NCBI GenBank assembly: GCA_964371305.1
Contig: CAYJLA010000012.1
Span: 1-31,562, forward strand
DNA from: CAYJLA01 sp964371305
GTDB taxonomy: Bacteria > Bacillota_I > Bacilli_A > RFN20 > CAG-826
Direction of reading: 5' to 3'
Length of the DNA stretch: 31,562 nt
Positions within the stretch are counted from its first letter, which is position 1, and the number at the start of each line of letters is the position of its first letter. Under the pieces are notes generated by a model, which saw only the letters and a program-made list of their open reading frames with translations, made no database searches and was not told the DNA's origin. Below are positions 22,701 through 30,635 of the stretch, in pieces. The translations under genes and the position numbers were made by a program.

Positions 22701-23558
22701 ATGAAGTGCTTGTTAATATATTCTTGTAAAACTGGAAAAGGTAAGGTAGTTAAAAAAATACCTTATATTAAAAAGCGCTTGAGTTTAAAGTATGAACAAA
22801 TAGATAGCAAAGAATTTTTTTCTTTGCCTGAACAAAGAAATTATATTATTGCAAATCATCAAAGGTATACTGATATTATCGTTTGTGGTGGTGATGGATC
22901 AATACACAATGTTATTAATGTGCTTCAAGAAAATGATATTCGTATTAATTTTTCAGCTATTCCCTTTGGTACTTTAAATGATGGATTTAGAAATTATGGT
23001 TACGGAAGAAGTGTTGAAAAGGCGATTGATATTATACTTCAAAACAAAGTTGAGCAAATAGATCTAATTAAGATTAATAATAGTTATGTATTTTATATGG
23101 CTGCAGCTGGTGCATATGCAAATCTTGCTGCATTAACTAAAGAAAAGACCAAGAGAGCTTTTTCTTTTTTCTCGTATTATTTTTTGTCTATTAAGCAAAT
23201 GTTTAAAAAGCAAAGATATAAAATAGTGATAAATCATAATGGCATTAAATCAATTAGGGAGGTGCCTTTTATTCTAATTGCTAATAATAAATTTATTGGT
23301 GGTTTTAAACTTAACAGACATAGTTTGCAGAACGATGGAGTAGCAGAATTATTAATATCAAAAATAGGTTTTACAAATGGTTTAATTAACTACTTTCTAG
23401 TAAAAAGGAATATAGAACAAATAACTTTCACAAATCTCGAAATATTTACATCATTAACAATGGACTGGTACGGTGATGGAGAAAAAATTGATTCCAGTGA
23501 GCGTATTAAAGTAAGTGTTACTAAATCGATATTTAGCGTGTATTATTCAGCAAAATAA
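22701..23558 (+). CDS. diacylglycerol kinase-family lipid kinase
   Basis: DAGK catalytic-domain protein of 285 residues (DgkB/YegS group). It phosphorylates diacylglycerol or a related lipid with ATP, feeding phosphatidic acid back into phospholipid and lipoteichoic-acid metabolism. The nucleotide-binding motif VCGGDGSIHNVIN (residues about 61-73) and PFGTLNDGFRNYG follow in order. The C-terminal DWYGDGEKI corresponds to the family's conserved D-G-E. The family's PxGTxND reads PFGTLND. Length is normal. It starts four bases after gltX without an SD, implying coupling. Confidence 0.88.
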   Translation: MKCLLIYSCKTGKGKVVKKIPYIKKRLSLKYEQIDSKEFFSLPEQRNYIIANHQRYTDIIVCGGDGSIHNVINVLQENDIRINFSAIPFGTLNDGFRNYGYGRSVEKAIDIILQNKVEQIDLIKINNSYVFYMAAAGAYANLAALTKEKTKRAFSFFSYYFLSIKQMFKKQRYKIVINHNGIKSIREVPFILIANNKFIGGFKLNRHSLQNDGVAELLISKIGFTNGLINYFLVKRNIEQITFTNLEIFTSLTMDWYGDGEKIDSSERIKVSVTKSIFSVYYSAK

Positions 23559-23610
23559 ATCAAATAACGTGCAAAAACTCATTATTTTTTTATTTTTTAT
23601 TTCAAATTAC

Positions 23611-23639
23611 TTCACATTAATGTAGAGAATATGTATAAT
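23611..23639 (+). promoter_or_regulatory. promoter of the 671-residue membrane protein
   Basis: TTCACA (23611-23616), 17-base spacer, TATAAT (23634-23639). An ATG at 23631 overlaps the -10 box and so cannot be the start; AGGAGG at 23661-23666 fixes the ATG at 23673. Confidence 0.75.
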
Positions 23640-23672
23640 GTAGATTGTGTTTATCACAATAGGAGGAATTTT

Positions 23673-25688
23673 ATGAAAAAAGCTACAAAAACATTTCTAA
23701 TTTTAACGCTTGTCGCGGTATTGGCAAATGTTGGTTATTTAGCAGTTACGTATTTTATGGGCGTTACCGGTGTAAAGACTGGTCCTGAAATATTAGACAA
23801 ATTTGTTCAAACTGTTGTCGAGATGTTTGACTTCAGTGCATTAACTTTACAATCATACATTTTTTACGGTATTTTGGGAGTTGGTGTTTTAGGGTTTTTA
23901 GTCTTATTAATTAGTGCAATCGTAAAGCGCAAAAATTTAGCGATTGGTATGAGTATTGTGTTTTTATTTGCAGCACTTGTAGGCGCGGTTGATTTTGTTT
24001 TAACTGAAAATTTTGAAGGTATTACAAAATTATTAGCTGGTTTTGAAAGTAATACCGCTTTTAGTGATCCACAAAATATTTTATTGTTAGTCTTATATTC
24101 ACTAGGAGTACTATCTTTATTTTTTGGATTGGTCGGTTTGTTCATCGGATTCGGCTATACATTTAGTGATTTAGATGATGAATCAATTGAAATTAACGAT
24201 TTAGGCGATATTGGCTTAAATAAACAAAGCAGCAAAATATTTCAATTTCAAGCAGACGTTAGTGAAAGTGATTTAGAAAAAGAACCTGTAGTTAGTCCGA
24301 TTTTATTGACAAGTATGGATGATGATTTAGATGAAGAACCAGTTGTAGAAGAAACATTTGATGACGTTGATGATTATTCTGAAGTTGAAGATACTTATGT
24401 TGATACAATTGAAGATGAAGAACCAATTGCATTTGATGATGTGCTTGAACCTGAAGAGGAAGTTGAATTTAATATACCTCCAGTAAATGCAAATAATATA
24501 CATATTGCAGACGCTCAGCCTGAGCAAGCTACACAAGTTACACCTACACCTGCGTCACCAGTAGGTAATGGAACAGCTCCTGTCATCGTTCAATATTTTA
24601 ATACTTATAATACTACAACACCTGTTGATGCTCCTTCAAAATCAAATTTGGAAGAAATGATCGAAAAAGACAATGAAGAAAAATTAACAAGTAATGATAT
24701 TAAAGAATTAATTAAAAACGAATTAATTTCCTTCTTCTCATTAGATGAAGAATGTACTTGTGATGAGGAATGTACTTGTGATGAGGAATGTACTTGTGAT
24801 GAGGAATGTACTTGTGGTGAAGAATGTGCATCTAGTGAAGAATGTACTTGTGGTGAAGAATGCTCATGCAACGAAGATTCTATCCAATCAATGAATCCAG
24901 AAGTAATCGAGCGTATTGAACACGTCGAAACAGCAATTCAAGAACTTCCTACTCCATTAACTGAAGATGAGGTTCGCACAATTATTAGCGATGAACTATC
25001 AAAATTCTTATCTGATTTAAGAAATGAATACCCTGCGGAAAGACATGTTTTTGTAGAAGAAGATCCAGTTACTGAAGAAATAATTGAAGAAGTAGTCGCT
25101 GAAGAAGAACCAATTATCGAAGAAGTAATTATCGAAGAAGTAATTATTGAGGAAGAAATAATTGAGGAAGAACCAGTTACTGAGGAAGTAGTTGAAGAAC
25201 CAGTTACTGAGGAAGTAGTTGAAAAACCTGTTGTTGAAACGGTAGAGTCTGCTCCAAAAAAAGAGTATGAAAGAATCCCTTTTACAACAAGAATTCAGCA
25301 AGCTGATAAAGACATGATAGATAACTTTAATGAGTTGAAGAATGAAATAATGTCTTACGGCCTTAAATCCCGAGTTAGTAATTCAGGCGACACATTTAGA
25401 TTACATACAGTTACATACTGTAAAATAACAATCGCTGGTAAATCTCTTAAATTATACTTTGCATTAAATCCAGAAGATTATAAAGATAGTCCAATTCCTG
25501 TAATTGATGTAAGTGATAAAGATATTTATAAAGAAATACCATTAGCTTTTAAAGTTAAATCAGAATTATCTATGAGAAGAGCTAAAGATTTGATTGCTTC
25601 AGTTATGGAAAGAAATAACTTTGAACAAGAAAAAGTTGAACCACACGATTGGGTTAAGGACATTGCTGAAGAATATCCAGCCAAGTAA
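23673..25688 (+). CDS. four-TM protein with acidic linker, Cys-rich hexapeptide repeat and C-terminal domain
   Basis: Protein of 671 residues, function unknown. Four hydrophobic helices lie at about 7-29, 62-85, 90-110 and 142-165. A long acidic linker follows. Seven hexads of the form (D/G/S)-E-E-C-(T/A/S)-(C/S) occupy 358-399 and contain 13 cysteines. A Glu/Val/Ile-rich stretch with repeated EEPVTEEVV lies around 455-525. The final ~140 residues form a folded domain (IPFTTRIQQADKDMIDNF, LKNEIMSYGLKSRVS, GKSLKLYFALNPEDY) that resembles an uncharacterised domain I know from other gut Firmicutes. Helix layout matches the protein at 14754. Start 23673 is chosen for its SD AGGAGG. Metal binding or redox sensing by the Cys hexads is only a guess. 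Confidence 0.8.
   Translation: MKKATKTFLILTLVAVLANVGYLAVTYFMGVTGVKTGPEILDKFVQTVVEMFDFSALTLQSYIFYGILGVGVLGFLVLLISAIVKRKNLAIGMSIVFLFAALVGAVDFVLTENFEGITKLLAGFESNTAFSDPQNILLLVLYSLGVLSLFFGLVGLFIGFGYTFSDLDDESIEINDLGDIGLNKQSSKIFQFQADVSESDLEKEPVVSPILLTSMDDDLDEEPVVEETFDDVDDYSEVEDTYVDTIEDEEPIAFDDVLEPEEEVEFNIPPVNANNIHIADAQPEQATQVTPTPASPVGNGTAPVIVQYFNTYNTTTPVDAPSKSNLEEMIEKDNEEKLTSNDIKELIKNELISFFSLDEECTCDEECTCDEECTCDEECTCGEECASSEECTCGEECSCNEDSIQSMNPEVIERIEHVETAIQELPTPLTEDEVRTIISDELSKFLSDLRNEYPAERHVFVEEDPVTEEIIEEVVAEEEPIIEEVIIEEVIIEEEIIEEEPVTEEVVEEPVTEEVVEKPVVETVESAPKKEYERIPFTTRIQQADKDMIDNFNELKNEIMSYGLKSRVSNSGDTFRLHTVTYCKITIAGKSLKLYFALNPEDYKDSPIPVIDVSDKDIYKEIPLAFKVKSELSMRRAKDLIASVMERNNFEQEKVEPHDWVKDIAEEYPAK
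24744..24869 (+). repeat. in-frame 18-base tandem repeat, seven units
   Basis: Seven consecutive 18-base units encoding hexapeptides, DEECTC four times and then variants GEECAS, SEECTC and GEECSC. The middle units (GATGAGGAATGTACTTGT) are identical at DNA level, so copy number may vary by slippage. Confidence 0.95.
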
Positions 25689-25695
25689 ATAAATT

Positions 25696-25728
25696 AAAAC
25701 GCTACCTACAAAAACGGTAGCGTTTTTT
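25696..25728 (+). terminator. Rho-independent terminator
   Basis: Stem AAAACGCTACC (25696-25706), 9-base loop, GGTAGCGTTTT (25716-25726) and further T. An 11-base-pair stem, the strongest in the window. Confidence 0.9.
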
Positions 25729-25729
25729 C

Positions 25730-25758
25730 TTTACCTACAATTAACAAATAAGTATAAT
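25730..25758 (+). promoter_or_regulatory. promoter of tdk
   Basis: TTTACC (25730-25735), 17-base spacer, TATAAT (25753-25758), 7 bases before the ATG. No SD is present, so a leaderless mRNA is expected. Confidence 0.65.
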
Positions 25759-25765
25759 TATAAAT

Positions 25766-26347
25766 ATGGATGTAGAGAGAATTATAAAAACTGGTTCAAT
25801 TGAAGTTGTTACAGGACCGATGTTTGCAGGTAAAAGTGAAGAACTCATAAGAAGAATTAAGCGTTTAGAATATGCTAAAAAAAACGTACTAGTTTTTAAG
25901 CCTGAAATTGATAATCGTTATAGTGATAGTGATGTTGTGTCGCACGCAAAAAATAAAGCAAAATGTATTAATATAAGAGTTAGTAATGATGTTTTAAAAT
26001 ATATAAAAAGCGATACACATGCAGTTGTTATAGACGAAGTCCAGTTTTTGGATATTGCGATTCTTGATGTTGTTGATATTCTTGCTAATAGAGGTATTAG
26101 AGTCATTGTTGGTGGTTTAGATACGGACTTTAAGTGTCAGCCATTTGATATTACTGCAAAAATGCTTGCCAAAGCTGAATACATAACAAAATTGACTGCT
26201 GTCTGCGTAGTATGTGGTGAGCCTGCAACGCTTACCCAACGAATTGTAGATGGTATACCTGCTAGCATTCATGATGACATTGTATTAGTAGGTGCTAGTG
26301 AAGCGTATGAACCACGTTGTAGACATTGTCATCAGCTAAGACGCTAA
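25766..26347 (+). CDS. tdk: thymidine kinase (type II)
   Basis: Salvage enzyme of 193 residues phosphorylating thymidine with ATP to dTMP. P-loop GPMFAGKS at 17-24, Walker B-like VIDEVQF with the catalytic Glu, and lasso-region YEPRCRHC. Two Cys pairs, C-V-V-C and C-R-H-C, form the structural zinc site of this family. GGLDTDFKCQPF is also characteristic. Length is normal. The gene stands between its own strong upstream terminator and a separate promoter for the next operon. The start codon is directly behind the -10 box without an SD. Confidence 0.95.
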   Translation: MDVERIIKTGSIEVVTGPMFAGKSEELIRRIKRLEYAKKNVLVFKPEIDNRYSDSDVVSHAKNKAKCINIRVSNDVLKYIKSDTHAVVIDEVQFLDIAILDVVDILANRGIRVIVGGLDTDFKCQPFDITAKMLAKAEYITKLTAVCVVCGEPATLTQRIVDGIPASIHDDIVLVGASEAYEPRCRHCHQLRR

Positions 26348-26353
26348 TGTTAG

Positions 26354-26382
26354 TTGCAACTTTATTTATTGAATGTTATAAT
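26354..26382 (+). promoter_or_regulatory. promoter of the CNNM operon
   Basis: TTGCAA (26354-26359), 17-base spacer, TATAAT (26377-26382); an SD AAGGAG follows about 6 bases before the ATG at 26424. Confidence 0.6.
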
Positions 26383-26423
26383 TTATATTCAATTATTTAA
26401 TATATTTGAAAAAGGAGATTTGA

Positions 26424-27458
26424 ATGGACCCGCTGTCGTGGATTATAGTCTTATTATTAGTATTAGTCGGAGGTTTCTTCTCCGCCGCAGAAACTGCATT
26501 TAATTGCATAAATGTTTATAAATTACGAGTTAAAGCTGATGATGGAAGCAAAATAGCAAAGCTCGTTGTAAAAATTTCAGAAAAATTCGATAGGACTTTA
26601 ATTTCATTATTGTTCTCATATAACTTATCACAAATAGGATTGACTACTTTATCTACAGTTCTTTTCTATGATATTTTTAATTCAATTATACCTGATGAAG
26701 CAATCATTACATTAATTAACACAATTGTAATGACGATTATTACATATATACTTTCAGATACTGTTCCTAAAATGATCGCAAGCAAAGCTCCGGAAGTAGT
26801 TGCGAGTTTTACAGCATATCCAGTATATGTTTTTAATTTTATATTTTTCCCAATTTCATGGTTGTTTGAACAAGTAGTTAAGTTAATTAAGAAGATTATT
26901 AAGGTTGGTGATTCACCTACTCTTACAGAAGAAGATTTTAATAATGTGTTAGAAATGGTGGAACAATCAGGTGGACTTAATGAGGATGAAACTGACATAA
27001 TTCAAGCAACATTTGATTTCTCCGAGACACTTGTTAAAGATATTTACACACATATTGATAATGTGACTACCTTACAAATTAAAGATTTAAAGAAAGACGT
27101 ACTTAACCAATTTTTGGTTGATGTTAATTATTCAAGAATACCTGTTACTTCTAGCACTAATGATAAAGTTATTGGTGTTTTGCATGTTAAATCATATTTA
27201 AATGGATACTTAAAAGATAAAAATATTTCAGTAAGAAAACTTTTACACCGACCATATTATGTTACGTTAGGTTTAACAATATCAGAAGTTTTGGAAGGTT
27301 TTAAAAAGAATAGAACTCATATAGGGATTGTTTTAGATGAACGTGGTATTTTTAGTGGCATTGTCACCATGGATGATCTGCTTGAGGAACTGATTGGAAC
27401 TGTTGAGAAAGCACATGACGATAACATAGTTAAAGTAAATGCGAAAGGAGTAGTATAA
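26424..27458 (+). CDS. CNNM/DUF21-CBS membrane protein, lacking the CorC domain
   Basis: Hemolysin-C/CorB-like protein of 344 residues. The N-terminal CNNM (DUF21) domain holds about three to four helices with FFSAAETAFN and TYILSDTVPKMIASKAP, the latter being the family's G-E-h-x-P-K motif with Glu-Ile replaced (SDTVPK). A CBS pair follows (to about residue 335, ending FSGIVTMDDLLEELIGTV). The C-terminal CorC_HlyC domain is missing compared with the ~430-residue neighbour. Family members move or sense Mg2+ and related cations. The stop overlaps the next start in TAATG (27456-27460). Being paired with a full-length paralogue suggests a heteromeric complex (inference). Confidence 0.85.
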   Translation: MDPLSWIIVLLLVLVGGFFSAAETAFNCINVYKLRVKADDGSKIAKLVVKISEKFDRTLISLLFSYNLSQIGLTTLSTVLFYDIFNSIIPDEAIITLINTIVMTIITYILSDTVPKMIASKAPEVVASFTAYPVYVFNFIFFPISWLFEQVVKLIKKIIKVGDSPTLTEEDFNNVLEMVEQSGGLNEDETDIIQATFDFSETLVKDIYTHIDNVTTLQIKDLKKDVLNQFLVDVNYSRIPVTSSTNDKVIGVLHVKSYLNGYLKDKNISVRKLLHRPYYVTLGLTISEVLEGFKKNRTHIGIVLDERGIFSGIVTMDDLLEELIGTVEKAHDDNIVKVNAKGVV

Positions 27459-28747
27459 TGGATAACACTAATATATTTTATATTGTTGTTTTAGTAATAT
27501 TATTTTTCCTATCGATGTTTTACTCATCAAGCGATATGACTTATTCAATCGTCGACAAGATCAGATTACAAAAAGACTTAAATAAGAATAGTAGATTTCA
27601 CACAAAACTTGCACTTACTTATGCTGAGAAGTATGATGAGACTATATCAACAATTTTATTTTGCAACAACTTAGTAAATATTGGTATATCATCTTTTACG
27701 GCTACCTTAGCAATTAATTTATGGGGTGCTGATAGCGCCAATCCTGTCGATAATATCGAATTATATACTGTAATAGTTGTTACTTTTATAGTATTCTTGT
27801 TTGGAGAAATTATTCCAAAAAGCGTTTCTAGATATTATTCTTATAATTTATCTAAAATGTATTCAGTACCAATTATGGTTTCAAAAATAATATTTTTCCC
27901 AATAGTGTGGCCTGTAACTAATATATCCAGGCTTATAATAAGGCCTTTTAAAGAACGTTTCGAAGACTCTAATGAACCATTAGGTGAAGAAGAGTTACAA
28001 GAAATGGTAGACGCCATTGAAGAAGATGGTATTATCGACGAAAAACAAGGTGAATTACTTAGAAGTGCCCTTACTTTTACTGAAACACAAGCATATGAAA
28101 TTATGACGCCAAGAGTAGATATTCTTGCATTTGATATAACTGATGATATAGATGTTTTATTCTCTAACTCAGAATTACTTACGCATTCTCGTATACCAGT
28201 ATATGAGAATACAACTGATAATATTATTGGTATTATTTTAACAAATGAGCTTCTTAAAAAGAAAATTGCAGGTGAGGTAATAAATATACACGAAATGATT
28301 CAACCAGTTCAATTTATACCTAGGTCGATGAATATTTCAGATTTACTCACGTCCTTTAAAGAATCATCTACTAATTTAGTAATTGTTAAAGATGAATATG
28401 GTGGTACTGACGGTTTGATTACAATTGAAGATGTTGTAGAAGAATTGGTCGGGGATATATTCGATGAAACTGATGATATTGAAGAAGAAGTAAGAACAAT
28501 TGACGAAAAGACTAAAGTAATAATGGGTACATATAATATTGAAGATTTCTTTGATTTATATGATTATTATGATGACGAAGATACAGATTATACAACTGTA
28601 GCTGGATGGTGTGTTGAAAAACTTGGAAAATTTGCTGCTATTGATGATGTTTTTGAAACTAGCAAATTTACTGTTAAAATAGTTAAAGTTGATGATACAG
28701 TAGTAGAAGAAGTTATAGTTACGCTAATCGAAACTGAAGATGAATAA
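27458..28747 (+). CDS. CNNM/DUF21-CBS-CorC_HlyC membrane protein
   Basis: Full-length family member of 429 residues. It contains the N-terminal CNNM domain with SMFYSSSDMTYS and the canonical FGEIIPKSVSRY, a CBS pair (MTPRVDILAFDI ... HSRIPVYENTTDNIIGII ... VKDEYGGTDGLITIEDVVEE), and a C-terminal CorC_HlyC domain (about 340-429; TTVAGWCVEKLGKFA). Probably a cation (Mg2+/Co2+) exporter or sensor of the membrane (family-level). It shares a TAATG with the preceding paralogue and overlaps the next gene by 8 bases. Confidence 0.9.
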   Translation: MDNTNIFYIVVLVILFFLSMFYSSSDMTYSIVDKIRLQKDLNKNSRFHTKLALTYAEKYDETISTILFCNNLVNIGISSFTATLAINLWGADSANPVDNIELYTVIVVTFIVFLFGEIIPKSVSRYYSYNLSKMYSVPIMVSKIIFFPIVWPVTNISRLIIRPFKERFEDSNEPLGEEELQEMVDAIEEDGIIDEKQGELLRSALTFTETQAYEIMTPRVDILAFDITDDIDVLFSNSELLTHSRIPVYENTTDNIIGIILTNELLKKKIAGEVINIHEMIQPVQFIPRSMNISDLLTSFKESSTNLVIVKDEYGGTDGLITIEDVVEELVGDIFDETDDIEEEVRTIDEKTKVIMGTYNIEDFFDLYDYYDDEDTDYTTVAGWCVEKLGKFAAIDDVFETSKFTVKIVKVDDTVVEEVIVTLIETEDE

Positions 28748-29645
28748 TTATTTTCAACATAACATAGAGGTATTAACAGAAAAAAACGTTTTAATTACGT
28801 CTATTGACACTAGAATAGGTTTTGATTTGGCGATCGTTTTAGCATTAAAAGGTGCAAATTTAATTGTAGGCACAAGAAGTAATGAAAGATTTGAACAACT
28901 TGTTAAAATTGTCTATTCACATGTTGAACAATGCAAAATTGATGTTTGTTTATGTAATTTTAATTCATATTCGAGTATTTTCGGTTTTTCAAAATTTATT
29001 AAAGAACTAAATAAAGAAGTTCATCATGTTATTTTTACTAATAGTTATTTAGAAAAAGATAATGAACGAACTTTGAATAACCATTCTAGAATTATCGGAA
29101 ATGATTTTGTAGCAACGTATTTACTTTTATCATCTTTAAATGATACTTTGATGGAAAAATCTGGGGCTAAAGTCATATTTTTACTTTCTCGATTTACAAA
29201 AAAAGTAGTTTCAAAACAAGTTAAAAGTGCTTTAGAAAAATATACTAGTAGCGAATTAATGGAGTATATGAGTTCTAAGTTCTTATTAGGTGCATTTTGT
29301 TCAACTATGATGAACAGCTTAAATATATATAATTTTCCAGAGAGAAAAAAAACTAAGTTTGTTGCTGTAAACGTAGGTTTGACATCGTTGAGTAAGGTTA
29401 ACGTAGTAACTAACAACAAGTATGTTACTAAAATATGTAATGATTCAACGATTTTATCAATTGCATATGCTGTTTGTAATAAACATGTAATAAATAGGGA
29501 TTATATTCAAAAACGAGGTATTTTAAACCTTTTTGGTAAACCAAAGAGATATAATTTACCTGTTAAATTAGTTAATGGTTCCGCTCAACTTATGTATGAT
29601 GTTGGTAAGTTTTTTAAACAAAAAGGTTACATAAACGAACGTTAA
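28740..29645 (+). CDS. short-chain dehydrogenase/reductase-like protein
   Basis: Rossmann-fold protein of 301 residues. The dinucleotide loop is divergent: TSIDTRIG (20-27) in place of T-G-x3-G-x-G. It is followed by ANLIVGTRSNER as in SDRs resembling retinol dehydrogenases, and the catalytic Y-x3-K is kept as YMSSK (Tyr176, Lys180), with Ser in FLLSRF as a likely third residue. The altered glycine loop leaves cofactor binding uncertain. It overlaps the CorC gene by 8 bases and has no SD, so it belongs to the CNNM operon. Its stop overlaps the opposing guanylate-kinase-like gene in a shared TTAA. Substrate unknown. Confidence 0.75.
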   Translation: MNNYFQHNIEVLTEKNVLITSIDTRIGFDLAIVLALKGANLIVGTRSNERFEQLVKIVYSHVEQCKIDVCLCNFNSYSSIFGFSKFIKELNKEVHHVIFTNSYLEKDNERTLNNHSRIIGNDFVATYLLLSSLNDTLMEKSGAKVIFLLSRFTKKVVSKQVKSALEKYTSSELMEYMSSKFLLGAFCSTMMNSLNIYNFPERKKTKFVAVNVGLTSLSKVNVVTNNKYVTKICNDSTILSIAYAVCNKHVINRDYIQKRGILNLFGKPKRYNLPVKLVNGSAQLMYDVGKFFKQKGYINER

Positions 29646-30181
29646 AACGCTGATATCTTTGCAATATATTTTCTATATATATCTTTAGCTAGTGATTCTA
29701 CACTTTTTTTATTCGTATCAATAATGTGATCCACTTTACCAATATTTTTGGAACTAAAACTAGTTATATCATTTTTTATTCTTTGGTCAATGACTAGTGG
29801 ATCATCGCCTCTTCCGGTCATTCTTTTTATTCTAACATCTTCATCAGCTTTGGTATAAAAACTTACTATATTGTCCTCATTTAAAGAAATAAATGACTTT
29901 AATCCTTCAGGATCTACAATAATAACTTTATCATCTGAAATTTGGTCTTTACCACATCCATAATAGTTTCCGTTGTATAAAGTTGTTTCAATAAAATGAT
30001 CTTGTTCTTTGAGTTCAATAAAACGCTCTTTATCAATGAAAAAATAATCTACTCCGTCTATTTCGCCTTTTCTAATTGGCCTTGTAGTAGTCGTAATAGC
30101 TTTTACTATACCAAAAGATTTTTTTAGTTCTTTAGCAATTTCTGTTTTTCCACTTGCGCTTGCGCCTATTAAAATAATCAT
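29642..30181 (-). CDS. guanylate kinase-like protein
   Basis: P-loop kinase of 179 residues of the guanylate-kinase group. Walker A GASASGKT at residues 6-13, then TTTTRPIRKGEIDGVDYFFI (GMP-binding TTR and G-E-x-D-G), YNGNYYGCGKDQI, and VIIVDPEGLKSF. These match Gmk motifs, but the protein is shorter than the usual ~205 residues and the P-loop differs (GxSGxGK is typical), so it may be a second kinase rather than the essential Gmk. On the minus strand, convergent with the SDR-like gene and overlapping it by 4 bases. TATAAT lies 7 bases before the ATG, again without an SD. Confidence 0.8.
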   Translation of the reverse strand: MIILIGASASGKTEIAKELKKSFGIVKAITTTTRPIRKGEIDGVDYFFIDKERFIELKEQDHFIETTLYNGNYYGCGKDQISDDKVIIVDPEGLKSFISLNEDNIVSFYTKADEDVRIKRMTGRGDDPLVIDQRIKNDITSFSSKNIGKVDHIIDTNKKSVESLAKDIYRKYIAKISAF

Positions 30182-30188
30182 TATTTAT

Positions 30189-30217
30189 ATTATATTAAAA
30201 ATCAAGTTAAACAACAA
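30189..30217 (-). promoter_or_regulatory. promoter of the guanylate kinase-like gene
   Basis: Minus strand: TTGTTG (30217-30212), 17-base spacer, TATAAT (30194-30189), 7 bases before the start codon. Confidence 0.5.
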
Positions 30218-30284
30218 TTGTTAATGAATATAAAGTGAAAAAAATAGACATTTTTAATAATGTTCCCAATATTAGTAGTGGATT

Positions 30285-30635
30285 ATGAAAAGTACATATT
30301 TAGCGAAACTAGTAGGAGTATATAAAAAAGCTATTTCTTTAGAAGAAAGAAGAAATATTATTTTTACAAGTAGACAAAAACTTTATTATCGTAATTATTT
30401 CAAAGAAAAATACGAATCTTCTTTATATATTTATATTATAACATCAATAGAGAATGCTTATGAGCAACTCGATAATATTTCTAAAATGATTTTGTACAAT
30501 GATTTCTTTTTCCAGGATTACAAATTTTGGGCAATAGCATCATTTCAAAATGACAAAGCATATAGAAGAGCTAAAGCGAAAGCTATAACCAGTTTTATGT
30601 TTCATCTAAGGAAATGTTGTTATGAGAATATATAA
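30285..30635 (+). CDS. small protein with sigma-70 region-4-like C terminus
   Basis: Protein of 116 residues. The N-terminal half is helical and basic. The C-terminal half (LDNISKMILYNDFFFQDYKFWAIASFQNDKAYRRAKAKA...) follows the layout of ArpU-like or sigma-70 region-4-like helix-turn-helix proteins, which have L-x-x-h-I-h-x-N-x-F-F, W-W and a Y-R-h-K recognition helix. It probably binds DNA or RNA polymerase, but I do not recognise a named protein. The ATG at 30285 has only a weak SD-like AGTGG upstream. The following gene overlaps its end by 14 bases. Confidence 0.6.
   Translation: MKSTYLAKLVGVYKKAISLEERRNIIFTSRQKLYYRNYFKEKYESSLYIYIITSIENAYEQLDNISKMILYNDFFFQDYKFWAIASFQNDKAYRRAKAKAITSFMFHLRKCCYENI

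Noticed and set aside
23631..23672. Upstream ATG as start of the 671-residue protein
   Set aside because: It overlaps the -10 box TATAAT and has no SD; the ATG at 23673 has AGGAGG at ideal spacing and begins a normal hydrophobic N terminus.
24744..24869. Possible CRISPR array
   Set aside because: The repeat units are contiguous, without spacers, and lie in frame in a coding region.
24605..24871. Minus-strand frame rich in HSSSQV repeats
   Set aside because: It is the antisense shadow of the Cys hexapeptide repeat in the plus-strand gene.
26666..26998. Minus-strand frame of 110 codons
   Set aside because: Antisense to the CNNM gene; no independent support.
29045..29419. Minus-strand frame of 124 codons
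   Set aside because: Antisense to the SDR-like gene, including its Y-x3-K motif; no SD or recognised protein.
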